Below, piece by piece: positions 32,765 through 42,126 of a DNA stretch of 64,000 nucleotides; the first letter of the stretch is position 1, and each line of letters begins with the position of its first letter. The notes under the pieces are model-generated. The model had not been told where the DNA came from. It did not search any database and was given only the letters and a program-made list of their open reading frames with translations. Source of the stretch: an uncultured Gammaproteobacteria bacterium (GTDB lineage: Bacteria > Pseudomonadota > Gammaproteobacteria > Eutrophobiales > Eutrophobiaceae); NCBI GenBank assembly GCA_951812995.1, contig CATOTD010000006.1, positions 1 to 64,000 on the forward strand, in the 5' to 3' direction. A program made the position numbers and the translations under genes.

Positions 32765-33871
32765 ATGATTATCCAATATTATATCCACAGAGAAATATTA
32801 CAGAAACTCTTGTGGGTGCTAGGCTTGTTGATTCTGATTATTGCCAGCAATCGATTTGCAGGTTTTCTTGAAGACGCAGCAGAGGGTAACTTGCCAGCAA
32901 ACATGGTATTCTTAATTTTGTCATACAAGATGTTGGCAACATTGCCAAAGATTTTGCCGATATCAATACTGGTCGGCATGTTGCTTGCATTCTCACGCTT
33001 GGCCAGTGACAAGGAACTAGTGATATTAGCGGCGGCCGGTATCAGCAAGGCTTTTCAAATCGCCGTCGTTCTTCGGTTTGCGGCCGTTTTCTGCTTGTTT
33101 GCATCTGTTATAACTTTGTATGCTGCACCTTGGGCGGAGCAGGAGATACACAATCTAAAAGAGCTCGCCAAAAAAGAGTCTGATATTGACGAGTTTAAGA
33201 CTGGTCAGTTCACGGAGTCCAAGCAAAGTGACCGTGTCATTTATGTGCAAAGACCCTCGCTCGATAATCTTTCTATGGAAGAAGTGTTTCTGCAGGTCCG
33301 ACAAGAAGAGGGCAAATTTGGCGTGTTGACATCAGCGAGTGCCTGGATTGAGCCAAATAAAAAATTCGGTAACAAATATATCGTTTTTCGTGATGGTCAA
33401 CGCTATGTTGGTGAGCCAGGCTTGCTTGATTATCAGATCACAGGATATGAGAAATATGCAATTTTAATGGAAAGCGCAACGGCAAGTTCAGATAGTACAA
33501 AAATGGCGGCATTACCAACAACTGCCATCATCGGGTCTCGGAATCAGTCGTACCAAGCCGAGTTTCAATGGCGCGTTTCATTAATCCTGTCCTGTCTGTT
33601 GGTGTCATTACTGGCAGTATTACTCTTGCAGTCACACGCCAATGAATCCAGATATATGCCATTTGTTATCGGCATAACAATCTATCTTATCTACAGCAAT
33701 TTGCTCGGCATTGCAAAAACACTATTAAGTCGGGCTGTTATCCCCGGTTTTGTTGGTCTTTGGTGGGTGCACTTGTTGCTAGTGTTGGTATTGCTGGTAT
33801 TTTATTACTTGCCAAAATATCAATACCTGAAAAATAGTAATAATAAACATAAACCGCTCCCTGCCGACTAG
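32765..33871 (+). CDS. lptF: LPS export ABC transporter permease LptF
   Basis: One of two inner-membrane permeases that extract LPS for transport across the periplasm with LptB, LptC, LptA and LptD. The start is taken at MIIQYYIHREILQ, matching the usual family start, rather than an in-frame codon 18 bases upstream. 368 residues: three N-terminal and three C-terminal membrane helices around a periplasmic beta-jellyroll domain (about 130-265). The stop is immediately followed by the lptG start (TAGATG). Confidence 0.95.
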   Translation: MIIQYYIHREILQKLLWVLGLLILIIASNRFAGFLEDAAEGNLPANMVFLILSYKMLATLPKILPISILVGMLLAFSRLASDKELVILAAAGISKAFQIAVVLRFAAVFCLFASVITLYAAPWAEQEIHNLKELAKKESDIDEFKTGQFTESKQSDRVIYVQRPSLDNLSMEEVFLQVRQEEGKFGVLTSASAWIEPNKKFGNKYIVFRDGQRYVGEPGLLDYQITGYEKYAILMESATASSDSTKMAALPTTAIIGSRNQSYQAEFQWRVSLILSCLLVSLLAVLLLQSHANESRYMPFVIGITIYLIYSNLLGIAKTLLSRAVIPGFVGLWWVHLLLVLVLLVFYYLPKYQYLKNSNNKHKPLPAD

Positions 33872-34975
33872 ATGATACTCGATCGATACATAGGCCAGCG
33901 CATACTAACGGCCAGTGCTATGACGTTATTTACACTGACGGCGGTTTTTTCATTCTTCGCTTTGGTTGATCAACTCGGTGATACTGGCCGTGGTGATTAT
34001 GGTGTCATGCAAGCGATACAGTATGTATTGCTGACCATTCCGCGCTTAAGTTATGAGTTATTTCCAATTGCAACAGTCATCGGCAGTATGACAGCATTGG
34101 GGATACTGGCAAATTCATCTGAGTTAACAGTGATAAGAACAGCAGGGATATCGCAAAAGCGGCTGGCCTATTCATTATTAAAAATCGGGGTAGTATTTGC
34201 GGTCATCAGTATTTTAATGGGCGAAATGATTGTGCCGATAGCAGAACAAAATGCAAAACAAAAACGTTCAATCGCGTTGAACCAACAGATAGGCATGAAA
34301 TCCAAATATGGATTCTGGCTACGCGATGGCAATCATTACATCAATATCAGAAAAATATTGCCAGGCAACCGTATAGGGGAAATCTATATCTATGCGTTTG
34401 ATGAAGATCGCCAGTTACAGTCAAACATCTTTGCGAAACATGCCGCATATAATCAGGGCCAGTGGGTATTACATGATATTTTAAAAACTGAAATTACTGA
34501 AAAGCAGATAACAAACAAGCGTTATGCAACAGCCGAGTGGGATGTCTTGTTGGACCCGGAAATTATCAGCCGGGTTGCCATCGAGCCACAATACTTGTCT
34601 ACGTACGATTTAATCAATTATATGGGCTATCTCGAGGTCAACAATCAAAATAGCAAACAATATGCACAAGCATTCTGGTCAAAAATAATCAACCCATTTG
34701 CGATCATGGGCATGATGTTGTTATCTATCTGTGTCGTCAGGTGTGAGGGACGGTCGATGCAACTAGGGCAACGCATTTTTATGGGTGCATTAATCGGTAT
34801 AGTGTTTCATTTTGTGAACCAGGTAAGCGGGTATTTCGGTATAATCTATGGTGTGTCTTCATTCCTTAGCATTTGTTTGCCAACTATCGTGGTGCTCGCT
34901 TACATTTGCTACAGCCTTAACCCTGTATTTCCCAAGTATTATGCTTATTTGACGAAAAAAATCGCAAAACCGTGA
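33872..34975 (+). CDS. lptG: LPS export ABC transporter permease LptG
   Basis: Partner of LptF, 367 residues with the same six-helix plus jellyroll layout. N-terminal 'MILDRYIGQRILTASAMTLF', the coupling-helix region 'GSMTALGILANSSELTVIRTAG' split across residues about 70-92, and C-terminal helices from about 275. Its start directly abuts the lptF stop, so the pair is coupled. Confidence 0.95.
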   Translation: MILDRYIGQRILTASAMTLFTLTAVFSFFALVDQLGDTGRGDYGVMQAIQYVLLTIPRLSYELFPIATVIGSMTALGILANSSELTVIRTAGISQKRLAYSLLKIGVVFAVISILMGEMIVPIAEQNAKQKRSIALNQQIGMKSKYGFWLRDGNHYINIRKILPGNRIGEIYIYAFDEDRQLQSNIFAKHAAYNQGQWVLHDILKTEITEKQITNKRYATAEWDVLLDPEIISRVAIEPQYLSTYDLINYMGYLEVNNQNSKQYAQAFWSKIINPFAIMGMMLLSICVVRCEGRSMQLGQRIFMGALIGIVFHFVNQVSGYFGIIYGVSSFLSICLPTIVVLAYICYSLNPVFPKYYAYLTKKIAKP

Positions 34976-35197
34976 CAAATAATCAAGTGCTTCTTTTAGA
35001 GGTTATGGCTGGAAGAGAAAAAAGCGACAGCAACACAATACATGCACTGCACGAATAACAGCCTATGTGTATAAAAATACTGCAATATTTAAAAACGGGA
35101 CTTCATCAGAAATACCTTAAATTACAATAGACGCTGAATGTTGCAGTGCTTGTTTGTGATTATTCTCTGATTCAAAGTTATACTGATTAAAACTTAA

Positions 35198-36281
35198 GGA
35201 ACATCTGATTAATTAAGGATTTTCAAGCAAGTGGGCATCACTGTGCTCGATAGTAGCGAGCATTGAACGTCTTGCTCATTACTCTCTTTCATTTCTCTTG
35301 TCCCGGCCTACTGTTTTCAGCTATCGTCCCTATTCCAGGCGTACTAAGCCACTGATAGCCGTAATAATTGTTTCTTTGATAGCATAAGATTAATCAGGGC
35401 ACAGTGGGCAAACAGGTGGTCCGCATTCTTGCCTGGCCCTTTGAATCTGACTTTGGTAAATCCATATTGTCGTTGCATGATATGAAAGACATGCTCAACC
35501 TTGGCACGGACTTTGGATTTGTGCCGGTTTTTAGCCTTGTCCTGTTCGGTCAGTTTGCGGTGACGTGAGCCTTTGACCTGGGTGTAGTCTTTTACCTTGG
35601 GGTCATTATCCTTGAGTACGGATTGCTGACCCGCATAGGCACTATCTCCCCAAAGACGGGTCTCTTCTCCATGCAGTAGGTCTCCAAGTACCTGTGAGTC
35701 GTGGACATGGGCTGGTGTGGCAACAACAGAGTGTATCAGTTTGGTTTTGTTCTTGGTGGCGGTAGGCGCATTGATGAGGGTCGCATCAACAATAGTGCCT
35801 TTGGATACTTTGCATGCCGTTTTCCTCCAGATAGACGGCAACAGCATCAAACAGGGCAACTCCGAGCTTGTTCTCCTCCAGTAGATGACGGCATTGACAG
35901 CGGGTGCTTGCATCTGGCACGGGTTCCTGACCTAAGTCTATCTGGGCAAAACACCGCATGGCAGGTGTGTCATATAAAGCCGCTTCTGTGGCAGGATCAG
36001 ATAAGGCAAACCCGTGTTGCAGGAAGTAGATTCTCAGCATGCGTTCCATGCCCACCGGACGGCGACCAGCACCCCGGGGGTTGGGGTAATGAGGCTCAAT
36101 TACTGCAGTCAGCGCTTGCCAGGGAATGAGCTGATTCATCTCTTCGAGAAATATCTCTTTGCGTGTCTGCTTGCGGTATTTCTCGAATCCAGATACTGCC
36201 AGGCTTTTTTGTTGCATCTTTTCACCCTCCACTTAAAACATTGCGGTATTATCGCATATTATGGAATTAATCAGAGGTTCA
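35198..36281 (-). mobile_element. IS5-family element type G, copy G1
   Basis: 1084 bp. Ends GGAACATCTGATTAATT and the complement of TGAACCTCTGATTAATT. It is flanked by TTAA on both sides (35194-35197 and 36282-36285), the YTAR-type 4-bp target of IS5. It lies immediately before the type III methyltransferase remnant, which may have lost its 5' part here. Confidence 0.85.
35344..36217 (-). pseudogene. IS5-family transposase type G, defective (G1)
   Basis: N-terminal frame MQQKSLAVSGFEKYRKQTRK to 'VYLEENGM', then a shift into 'SKGTIVDATLINAP' (first catalytic Asp), 'LWGDSAYAGQQ' (second Asp) and 'KVRAKVEHVFHIMQRQYG' (Glu). An internal deletion after 'PTATKNK' removes about 28 residues that G2 retains, up to a GMKAHIGVDS-type segment. 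The frameshift at about 35810 is shared with G2. Confidence 0.8.
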
Positions 36282-36285
36282 TTAA

Positions 36286-37277
36286 ATATGCCAAAGATAA
36301 AAGTCTTTATTTTACGAGAGATTTATATCTAAGAAGGGTTGTTACAGAATTACGAGAAAAAAATTAAAAGATTTGTTGCCGCGTGTTGAGGCAACATATT
36401 TGGGTGACCTAAAAGATGATTTAATAGAAGAATATTCAAAAGAAAAACCTGATTTATCAGCTATCGAGACAACACAGGATGAAATTGAAAAAATTACCAA
36501 CAGTGGAGATATAAATAATCTTTTTTCTGATGGTTGGGGTTCAAATGAAGATGCAGATAACGAGCAAAGAGATTTTTTGGGAAAAAGGTTTTTAGTTACC
36601 CCAAACCCTCTAAGCTGATAAAAAAACTCATTGCCTCAACCCGAAAACCCAAAGCAATAATTTTGGATTTTTATGCAGGGACTGGGACAACAGCACAGGC
36701 AGTATCTGAATTGAGAAAACAAGGGTTTGATTATAAATTCATTCTTTGCACAAACAATGAATTAAATGGAGAAGAAAAAAAGTTAAGAGAACAAGGCTTA
36801 TCAGAAAAAGAAATACAATCTCACGGCATCTACCAAGCAGTTACCTATCCTAGAATAAAAAAAGTCATTCAGGGCTATAACAACGGAAAATCAGAGGTTG
36901 ATGGATTGGGCGGCAACTTAAAATACTTCAAAACCTCTTTTGTCCCCGCCGACCCAGCCGACAAAAACAAAATCGCACTAACCGAAAAAGCAACAGAAAT
37001 GCTTTGTGTAAAAGAAGATATTTTTGAATCAGTAAAATCAACAAAGCAATATAAGATATTCAGAAACAAGAAGCGATATACTGGGGTTGTTTTTAACGAA
37101 CAAGCAATCCCCCGGTTCAAAAAAGCTATTGCAAAAATTGATGGCAAATTCAGTGTTTATATTTTCTTTCTCGGTGATGATACTTTTGATAAGGAGTTTG
37201 AAGACCTAAAGAAAAAAATAAAATTATCACCCATACCCGAAGCGATACTTAGAATTTATCGCAGAATATTTAAGTAA
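36286..37277 (+). pseudogene. Type III restriction-modification methyltransferase (Mod), C-terminal remnant
   Basis: Frames joined give 'DKSLYFTRDLYLRRVV', 'RVEATYLGDLKDDLIEEYSK', 'RDFLGKRFLVT', then the AdoMet motif 'ILDFYAGTGTTAQAVSELRK' and a Mod-like C-terminal region ('GHG'-like 'SHGIYQAVTYPRIKKVIQGY'). The catalytic DPPY motif is absent because the 5' part is missing. Frameshifts occur near 36365 and 36600. The order with a Res-like helicase start just downstream supports a type III system rather than a solitary methylase. Confidence 0.75.
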
Positions 37278-37288
37278 TTGGAAAAACT

Positions 37289-37433
37289 ATGCAACTAAAA
37301 GACTATCAAAATACGGCCATAAAAAAACTGCTCACAAGAAGCAAGGAATTACTGAGCCAAAGCGGAGATAAGAATATTGTCTTTAAAGCTCCGACTGGAT
37401 CAGGTAAAATCATAATGACAGCGGAGTTTCTAA
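37289..37433 (+). pseudogene. Type III restriction enzyme Res-like helicase, 5' fragment
   Basis: 48 codons from MQLKDYQNTAIKKLLTRSKE to the Walker A region 'VFKAPTGSGKIIMTAEFL', after which IS5 copy G2 begins. In active helicases the Lys is followed by Thr or Ser; here it is Ile. It begins 11 bases after the Mod stop, the normal mod-res spacing. The rest of the gene is not found on the other side of G2. Confidence 0.75.
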
Positions 37434-38487
37434 GGAACATCTGATTAATTAAGGATTTTCAAGCAAGTGGGCATCACTGTGCTCGATAGTAGCGAGCATT
37501 GAACGTCTTGCTCATTACTCTCTTTCATTTCTCTTGTCCCGGCCTACTGTTTTCAGCTATCGTCCCTATTCCAGGCGTACTAAGCCACTGATAGCCGTAA
37601 TAATTGTTTCTTTGATAGCATAAGATTAATCAGGGCACAGTGGGCAAACAGGTGGTCCGCATTCTTGCCTGGCCCTTTGAATCTGACTTTGGTAAATCCA
37701 TATTGTCGCTGCATGATATGAAAGACATGCTCAACCTTGGCACGGACTTTGGATTTGTGCCGGTTTTTAGCCTTGTCCTGTTCGGTCAGTTTGCGGTGAC
37801 GTGAGCCTTTGACCTGGGTGTAGTCTTTTACCTTGGGGTCATTATCCTTGAGTACGGATTGCTGACCCGCATAGGCACTATCTCCCCAAAGACGGGTCTC
37901 TTCTCCATGCAGTAGGTCTCCAAGTACCTGTGAGTCGTGGACATGGGCTGGTGTGGCAGCAACAGAGTGTATCAGTTTGGTTTTGCTATCCACACCGATG
38001 TGCGCCTTCATGCCAAAGTACCATGGCTTGCCTTTTTTGGTCTGATGCCTATCAAGATCACGGGTTTTGCTTTTGTTCTTGGTGGCGGTAGGCGCATTGA
38101 TGATGGTCGCATCAACAATAGTGCCTTTGGATACTTTGCATGCCGTTTTCCTCCAGATAGACGGCAACAGCATCAAACAGGGCAACTCCGAGGTTGTTCT
38201 CCTCCAGTAGATGACGGAATTTACAGCGGGTGGTTGCATCTGGCATGCGTTCCATGCCCACCGGACGGCGACCAGCACCCCGGGGGTTGGGGTAATGAGG
38301 CTCAATTACTGCAGTCAGCGCTTGCCAGGGAATGAGCTGATTCATCTCTTCGAGAAATATCTCTTTGCGTGTCTGCTTGCGGTATTTCTCGAATCCAGAT
38401 ACTGCCAGGCTTTTTTGTTGCATCTTTTGACCCTCCACTTAAAACATTGCGGTATTATCGTAGATTATGGCATTAATCAGAGGTTCC
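37434..38487 (-). mobile_element. IS5-family element type G, copy G2
   Basis: 1054 bp. Ends GGAACATCTGATTAATT and the complement of GGAACCTCTGATTAATG. Left flank CTAA and right flank CTAT differ, and the flanks belong to unrelated genes (Res helicase on the left, MbcA-like antitoxin on the right). A deletion or rearrangement through this IS is likely. Confidence 0.85.
37580..38423 (-). pseudogene. IS5-family transposase type G, defective (G2)
   Basis: The segment missing in G1 is present here ('DLDRHQTKKGKPWYFGMKAH'). A different stretch after 'RRPVGMERM' (about 40 residues, present in G1 as LRIYFLQHGFALSDP onward) is deleted. The shared frameshift before 'SKGTIVDATIINAP' is also present. 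G1 and G2 therefore carry complementary deletions. Confidence 0.8.
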
Positions 38488-38637
38488 CTATATTATACGC
38501 TCGAAGAAGTGCACACCTGGCTCAATGAACCTCATCCACAACTTGGTGGAGAAAAGGCCATAGACCTGATCAAAAACGATCGTATGCCCGAAGTGCTTGC
38601 AGTGATAGACCGCTTGGACAACACTGTTTTTATTTAA
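38488..38637 (+). pseudogene. MbcA/ParS/Xre-type antitoxin, C-terminal fragment
   Basis: The frame 'LYYTLEEVHTWLNEPHPQLG' followed by 'GEKAIDLIKNDRMPEVLAVI' and 'DRLDNTVFI' matches the C-terminal DUF2384 region of RES-partner antitoxins (W-L...P-x-L-GG...D-L). The N-terminal DNA-binding part is gone, replaced by IS5 copy G2. It lies 23 bases upstream of the RES-like gene in the same direction, the normal toxin-antitoxin order. Confidence 0.65.
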
Positions 38638-38660
38638 GTGAAGTGCGTGGTTGTTAAGCT

Positions 38661-39210
38661 ATGCTCGGGGCGCAGAGCAACGACACGCTTATCAATGTAT
38701 TAAAAGCCACCAAACCGATCAGCTTCAACGGAGTCGTCTGGCGGGTGGTTTTGGATGGCAAAAACCCGCTTATATGCAGTGCGTTTGGTGGTCGTTGGGA
38801 TGATGGAAGTTTTCAGGTGCTCTACACATCAATGGATGAAGACGGCGCACGAAAAGAAGTCGGATTTCATCTCCGTCATGGTCAGTCGGTAGAGCCGAGC
38901 AAGGTCAAATACCGTATGTACAAACTTGAGCTGGAACTCAAGCGTGTCCTACAGTTTCCGAATATGAACGCACTTAATTCTATCGGTATAAAGACCGGAG
39001 AGTTCGGCCAACTATCCTAATAAGCAAAAGAATAGTGAATATCCAATAACACAAGAGATTGCGAAGGTTGCTCATTCTGTCGGATTTAATGGGCTGATCG
39101 TTCCCTCAGCACGATCAAATGCGAATAATGTTATCGTCTTCTGTGACAAGGTCCAATCCCTATCCAAAAGCAGACCAGAAGATTGCGGTATCGTGAATTG
39201 GGACACCTAA
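38661..39210 (+). pseudogene. RES-domain toxin, frameshifted
   Basis: The first frame (to the stop at 39018-39020) contains 'WRVVLDGKNPLICSAFGGRW' and 'FQVLYTSMDEDGARKEVGFH', the RES signature (R...GGRW...YT/S...E). A shift just before 39010 is needed to continue into 'NYPNKQKNSEYPITQEIAKV', 'GFNGLIVPSARSNANNVIVF' and the stop at 39210. RES toxins degrade or modify NAD+ and are held by the Xre-type antitoxin. Both members here are broken, so the pair is probably inert. Confidence 0.7.
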
Positions 39211-39224
39211 AGCCCGTATTGCTA

Positions 39225-39333
39225 GGTGTGATCTGGGCAAAGGGTCGCATGGCAGGTGTGCCATATAAAGCCGTTTCTGTGGCTGGGTCGGATAAGGCAA
39301 ACCCGTGTCGCAGGAAATCAATTCTCAGCTAAG
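39225..39333 (-). mobile_element. IS5 type G-like internal fragment
   Basis: About 100 bases closely related to the region of G1 at 35941-36040 (both contain GGCAGGTGTG and GATAAGGCAAACCCGTGT), with several changes. It has no ends, so it is debris from a related element. Confidence 0.6.
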
Positions 39334-40620
39334 CCTTTTCCGAATTCTGTGTAACTGCCGTTGGTTAAACGAAGTCCTTTAGTCGGTCTTCGAATTCGAT
39401 CATAAAGCGATTCATCGCTGGTTTCCAATATTTAATCGACATAGTCCACTGCTTTGATGCATCTTGAATGGCCAGATAGCTCACCTTTCTGGTAGCGTCA
39501 TCGGTTGGGAACAACTTACGTTTTTTGATGGCTTTCCTGATGACGCTGTTGAGCGATGCAATGGCGTTGGTGGTATAGATTGCCTTGCGCATGTCCTGCG
39601 GGTAATCAAACAGGGTGTTGAGGTTCTGCCAATGACTCTGCCAGGAACGGCTGGTCTTAGGGTATTTGGCATCCCATTCGTCACCAAAGACATCAAGCAC
39701 CAACAGTGCTTCCGCCTCCGTAGCTGACTGGTAGATTTGCTACAAGTCGACTACAACCGCCCTGTAGTCCTTCCAGGTAACATACTGCATCGCGTGCCTG
39801 ATCCTATGCACAATGCAACGCTAGATGCGGGTTTGCGGGTAGACGGTATTGATGAGATCAGGAAAACTCTTGAGCCCGTCAACACAGGCAATCAGGATGT
39901 CTCGTACACCGCGGTTATGGAGTTCGGTCAAGACATTGAGCCAGAACTTGGCACCTTCGTGCTCTGACAGCCACAGCCCTAAAAGCACTTTGTGTCCGTC
40001 CAGGTTCACGCCCAGTGCCAAATAAGACAGCCTTGTTGATGACTTTCTTGTCCTGGCGGATTTTAACGACTATGCAGTCAAGGTATGCGCTGGGGTATAT
40101 CAGCACCAGTGGCCGATTGCCACGCAACCACCTTTGCTGTCACGCGCGAGAGCAGACTGGTTGAGACCGCCACGCCCTACATTTCCTGAAACAGCGCGAC
40201 AATGTCACAGGTGGTATTGCCTTTGGCATAGAGACTGAGAATCTTGTCATCCATACCGGTGTAGCGAGATGGGTGCTGCTTGACCATTGCTGGCGCAAAG
40301 CTACCCTTTCTGTCGCGGGGTGTTTCCAGCTCGAATGCGCCCTCTTCAGTGCGTAGCATTTTATGACTGCGACCATTGCGGCTATTGGATTTTCCTGCCT
40401 ACTCATGTCTGGCATAGCCAAGGTGTTCATCAAGCTCGGCATTCAGTGCTGCCTCAATGGTTACCCTGGTCAATGCCTGACGGAACGTATACAGGTCTTC
40501 TTCGGTTTTGATGCCCCTGGCAGTTTCACGTGCCAGTGACTTGATTGCTTCGGGTTGCATGTGCTTATCCTCAGCCCCTTCAGGGCAATAATCAATGATA
40601 AGCAGTTACACAGTTTTTGA
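39334..40620 (-). mobile_element. IS256-family element type C, copy C2
   Basis: The most complete copy of type C. Its ends share TCTGTGTAACTGC with the complement of GCAGTTACACAG. It is bounded by IS5 debris on the left and, on the right, by the promoter region of the bufferin-type operon only about 190 bases from its first gene. Confidence 0.8.
39365..40560 (-). pseudogene. IS256-family transposase type C, broken (C2)
   Basis: Ancestral start at the ATG at 40560 (MQPEAIKSLARETARG). Pieces are 'RTEEGAFELETPRDRKGSFA', '[20 protein letters not shown]' (catalytic Asp) and a C-terminal 'YTTNAIASLNSVIRKAIKKR'. The catalytic Glu expected in a 'TN.IE' segment is replaced by 'TTNAIASLN'. In-frame stops near 40400 and 40180 and frame changes near 40020 and 39800 are present. 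Confidence 0.8.
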
Positions 40621-40813
40621 GGACCACTTCTCTTGTAATGTTTATGGCATAAAATCCACTATGCAGATTGATTGAAATAGTGCACCATGTTGACCTTATG
40701 CAGAGGCTACATAAGTTAAGTTTCTGAACTGTACTAGAAACTTTTCGAAATTAGCTAAGTCATAACCTCAGTGTACGGGATACTATTGTTTAATAATTCA
40801 GGAGAAAGCAGAT
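40621..40813 (+). promoter_or_regulatory. Upstream region of the bufferin-type operon
   Basis: 193 bases between IS256 C2 and the precursor gene. A strong AGGAGA ribosome binding site lies 9 bases before the ATG. TACTAT near 40781 could serve as a -10 box, but no convincing -35 is seen, and relatives of this operon are often under ECF sigma or metal-responsive control. The nearby IS may have cut off more distal control sites. Confidence 0.35.
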
Positions 40814-41248
40814 ATGTCAAACAAATATAAATTGAACCCATTGGCCGTTGCGTTAGGTACTACCTTTGCTATTTCATTAGCTTCAAGCCCTATTGTGAAT
40901 GCGGCTGATAATCCATTTAAGATGACTGATCTTAGTGGTGGTTATATGGTTGCTGACGGTCACGGCGAAGGCAAGTGTGGCGAAGGCAAGTGCGGCGATA
41001 AGAAAGCTGAAGGCAAGTGCGGCGAAGGCAAGTGCGGCGATAAGAAAGCTGAAGGCAAGTGTGGTGAAGGCAAGTGCGGCGAAGGCAAGTGCGGCGATAA
41101 GAAAGCTGAAGGCAAGTGTGGTGAAGGCAAGTGCGGCGAAGGCAAGTGCGGCGATAAGAAAGCTGAAGGCAAGTGTGGTGAAGGCAAGTGCGGCGATAAG
41201 AAAGCTGAAGGTAAGTGCGGAGAAGGCAAGTGCGGCGATAAGAAATAA
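40814..41248 (+). CDS. hvfA: Bufferin/HvfA-type RiPP metallophore precursor with 14 EGKCG motifs
   Basis: 144 residues. A Sec signal peptide (residues 1-30, hydrophobic core AVALGTTFAISLASS, cleavage likely after VNA) is followed by a conserved segment (ADNPFKMTDLSGGYMVADG) and then 14 EGKCG motifs to the end, interspersed with GDKKA spacers. All 14 Cys lie in EGKCG. Family knowledge: in bufferins and HvfA the Cys of EGKCG is converted by the DUF692/DUF2063 enzyme pair to oxazolone/thioamide or thiooxazole groups that bind copper, and the peptide is exported by Sec. bufB/bufC-type genes follow directly. The repeat count looks unusually high. Metal specificity here is inference. Confidence 0.9.
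   Translation: MSNKYKLNPLAVALGTTFAISLASSPIVNAADNPFKMTDLSGGYMVADGHGEGKCGEGKCGDKKAEGKCGEGKCGDKKAEGKCGEGKCGEGKCGDKKAEGKCGEGKCGEGKCGDKKAEGKCGEGKCGDKKAEGKCGEGKCGDKK
40967..41245 (+). repeat. Tandem coding repeat in the metallophore precursor
   Basis: DNA-level repeats of a 15-base unit encoding EGKCG plus a 12-base spacer encoding DKKA, arranged in higher-order units of 42 bases (two EGKCG) and 57 bases (three EGKCG). The pattern of Cys per unit is 2-2-3-3-2-2. Synonymous differences (TGTGG(C/T) or TGCGG(C/A)) follow position within the unit. Near-identity suggests recent slippage or unequal exchange, so the copy number may vary between cells or strains. Confidence 0.9.
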
Positions 41249-41265
41249 GTTTGAGGCTACACAAC

Positions 41266-42126
41266 ATGTCTAAAACTTATCCTGTACAAGGTGCAGGATT
41301 AGGTCTGCGGCGAACCTTCATCGGTTCGCTTGCAGATGACATTCCTCCTCCGATAGATTTTATGGAAGTAGCACCAGAGAACTGGATTGATGTCGGTGGT
41401 AAATTAGGCCATCAATTCCATAATATTTCAGAAAAAATTCCGCTCGTTTGTCATGGACTTTCATTAAATATAGGTGGTCAGGCCCCGCTTGATGAGGCCT
41501 TTATCCATCGTGTTAAGCAGTTTCTCAAGACACATAACATCCGTATATACAGCGAACATCTCAGCTATTGTGCAGATGACGGACATCTCTATGACTTGAT
41601 GCCGATACCTTTCACCGAAGAGGCGGTGCATTACGTTGCAAAAAGAATTATGCGCACACAGGATATTATTGGTCAGCGCATGGCAATGGAAAATGCGTCT
41701 TATTATGCTGCGGTGGGGCAGGAGATGTCCGAAATAGAATTTATTAATGCGGTATTGGATGAAGCGGATTGTCTGCTCCATATTGATATTAATAATATCT
41801 ATGTGAACAGCATCAATCACTGCTATGAGGCAGAGGCCTTTCTCAAGGCACTACCAGGAGAACGCATTGCCTATGGGCATATTGCCGGGCACTACGTTGA
41901 AGCTGAAGATCTGCGCGTCGATACCCATGGCGCAGACGTTATTGATCCAGTTTGGCAATTGCTTGATGTGGCCTATGCGCATTTTGGCGTGTTTCCGACT
42001 TTGCTGGAAAGAGATTTTAATATCCCACCATTACCGACCTTGTTGGAAGAAGTTGAAACCATTCAACAATATCAAGCAAGACACGAGAGCAACGATGTTG
42101 CCGTCAAACAACAGCAGCAAAACTGA
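41266..42126 (+). CDS. hvfB: MNIO (DUF692) family metallophore-modifying enzyme
   Basis: 286 residues, start at ATG (MSKTYPVQGAGLGLRRTF), 17 bases after the precursor stop. DUF692 landmarks: 'GLGLRRTF', 'DFMEVAPENW', 'CHGLSLNIGG', 'SEHLSYC', 'MAMENASYY', 'HIDINNIYVNS' and 'HIAGHY', which supply the His/Asp/Glu ligands of the multinuclear iron site. MNIO enzymes oxidise Cys residues in RiPP precursors together with a partner protein. The context with an EGKCG precursor and DUF2063 gene fixes the role. bufC overlaps its 3' end by 32 bases. Confidence 0.92.
   Translation: MSKTYPVQGAGLGLRRTFIGSLADDIPPPIDFMEVAPENWIDVGGKLGHQFHNISEKIPLVCHGLSLNIGGQAPLDEAFIHRVKQFLKTHNIRIYSEHLSYCADDGHLYDLMPIPFTEEAVHYVAKRIMRTQDIIGQRMAMENASYYAAVGQEMSEIEFINAVLDEADCLLHIDINNIYVNSINHCYEAEAFLKALPGERIAYGHIAGHYVEAEDLRVDTHGADVIDPVWQLLDVAYAHFGVFPTLLERDFNIPPLPTLLEEVETIQQYQARHESNDVAVKQQQQN

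Noticed and set aside
40967..41245. CRISPR-like repeat array
   Set aside because: The repeats are in-frame coding units with no unique spacers.
40932..41273. Long open frames on the antisense strand and in other frames of the metallophore repeat
   Set aside because: They result from the codon repetition of the true gene, have no ribosome binding site and encode simple repeats such as RRTCL or PSPHL.
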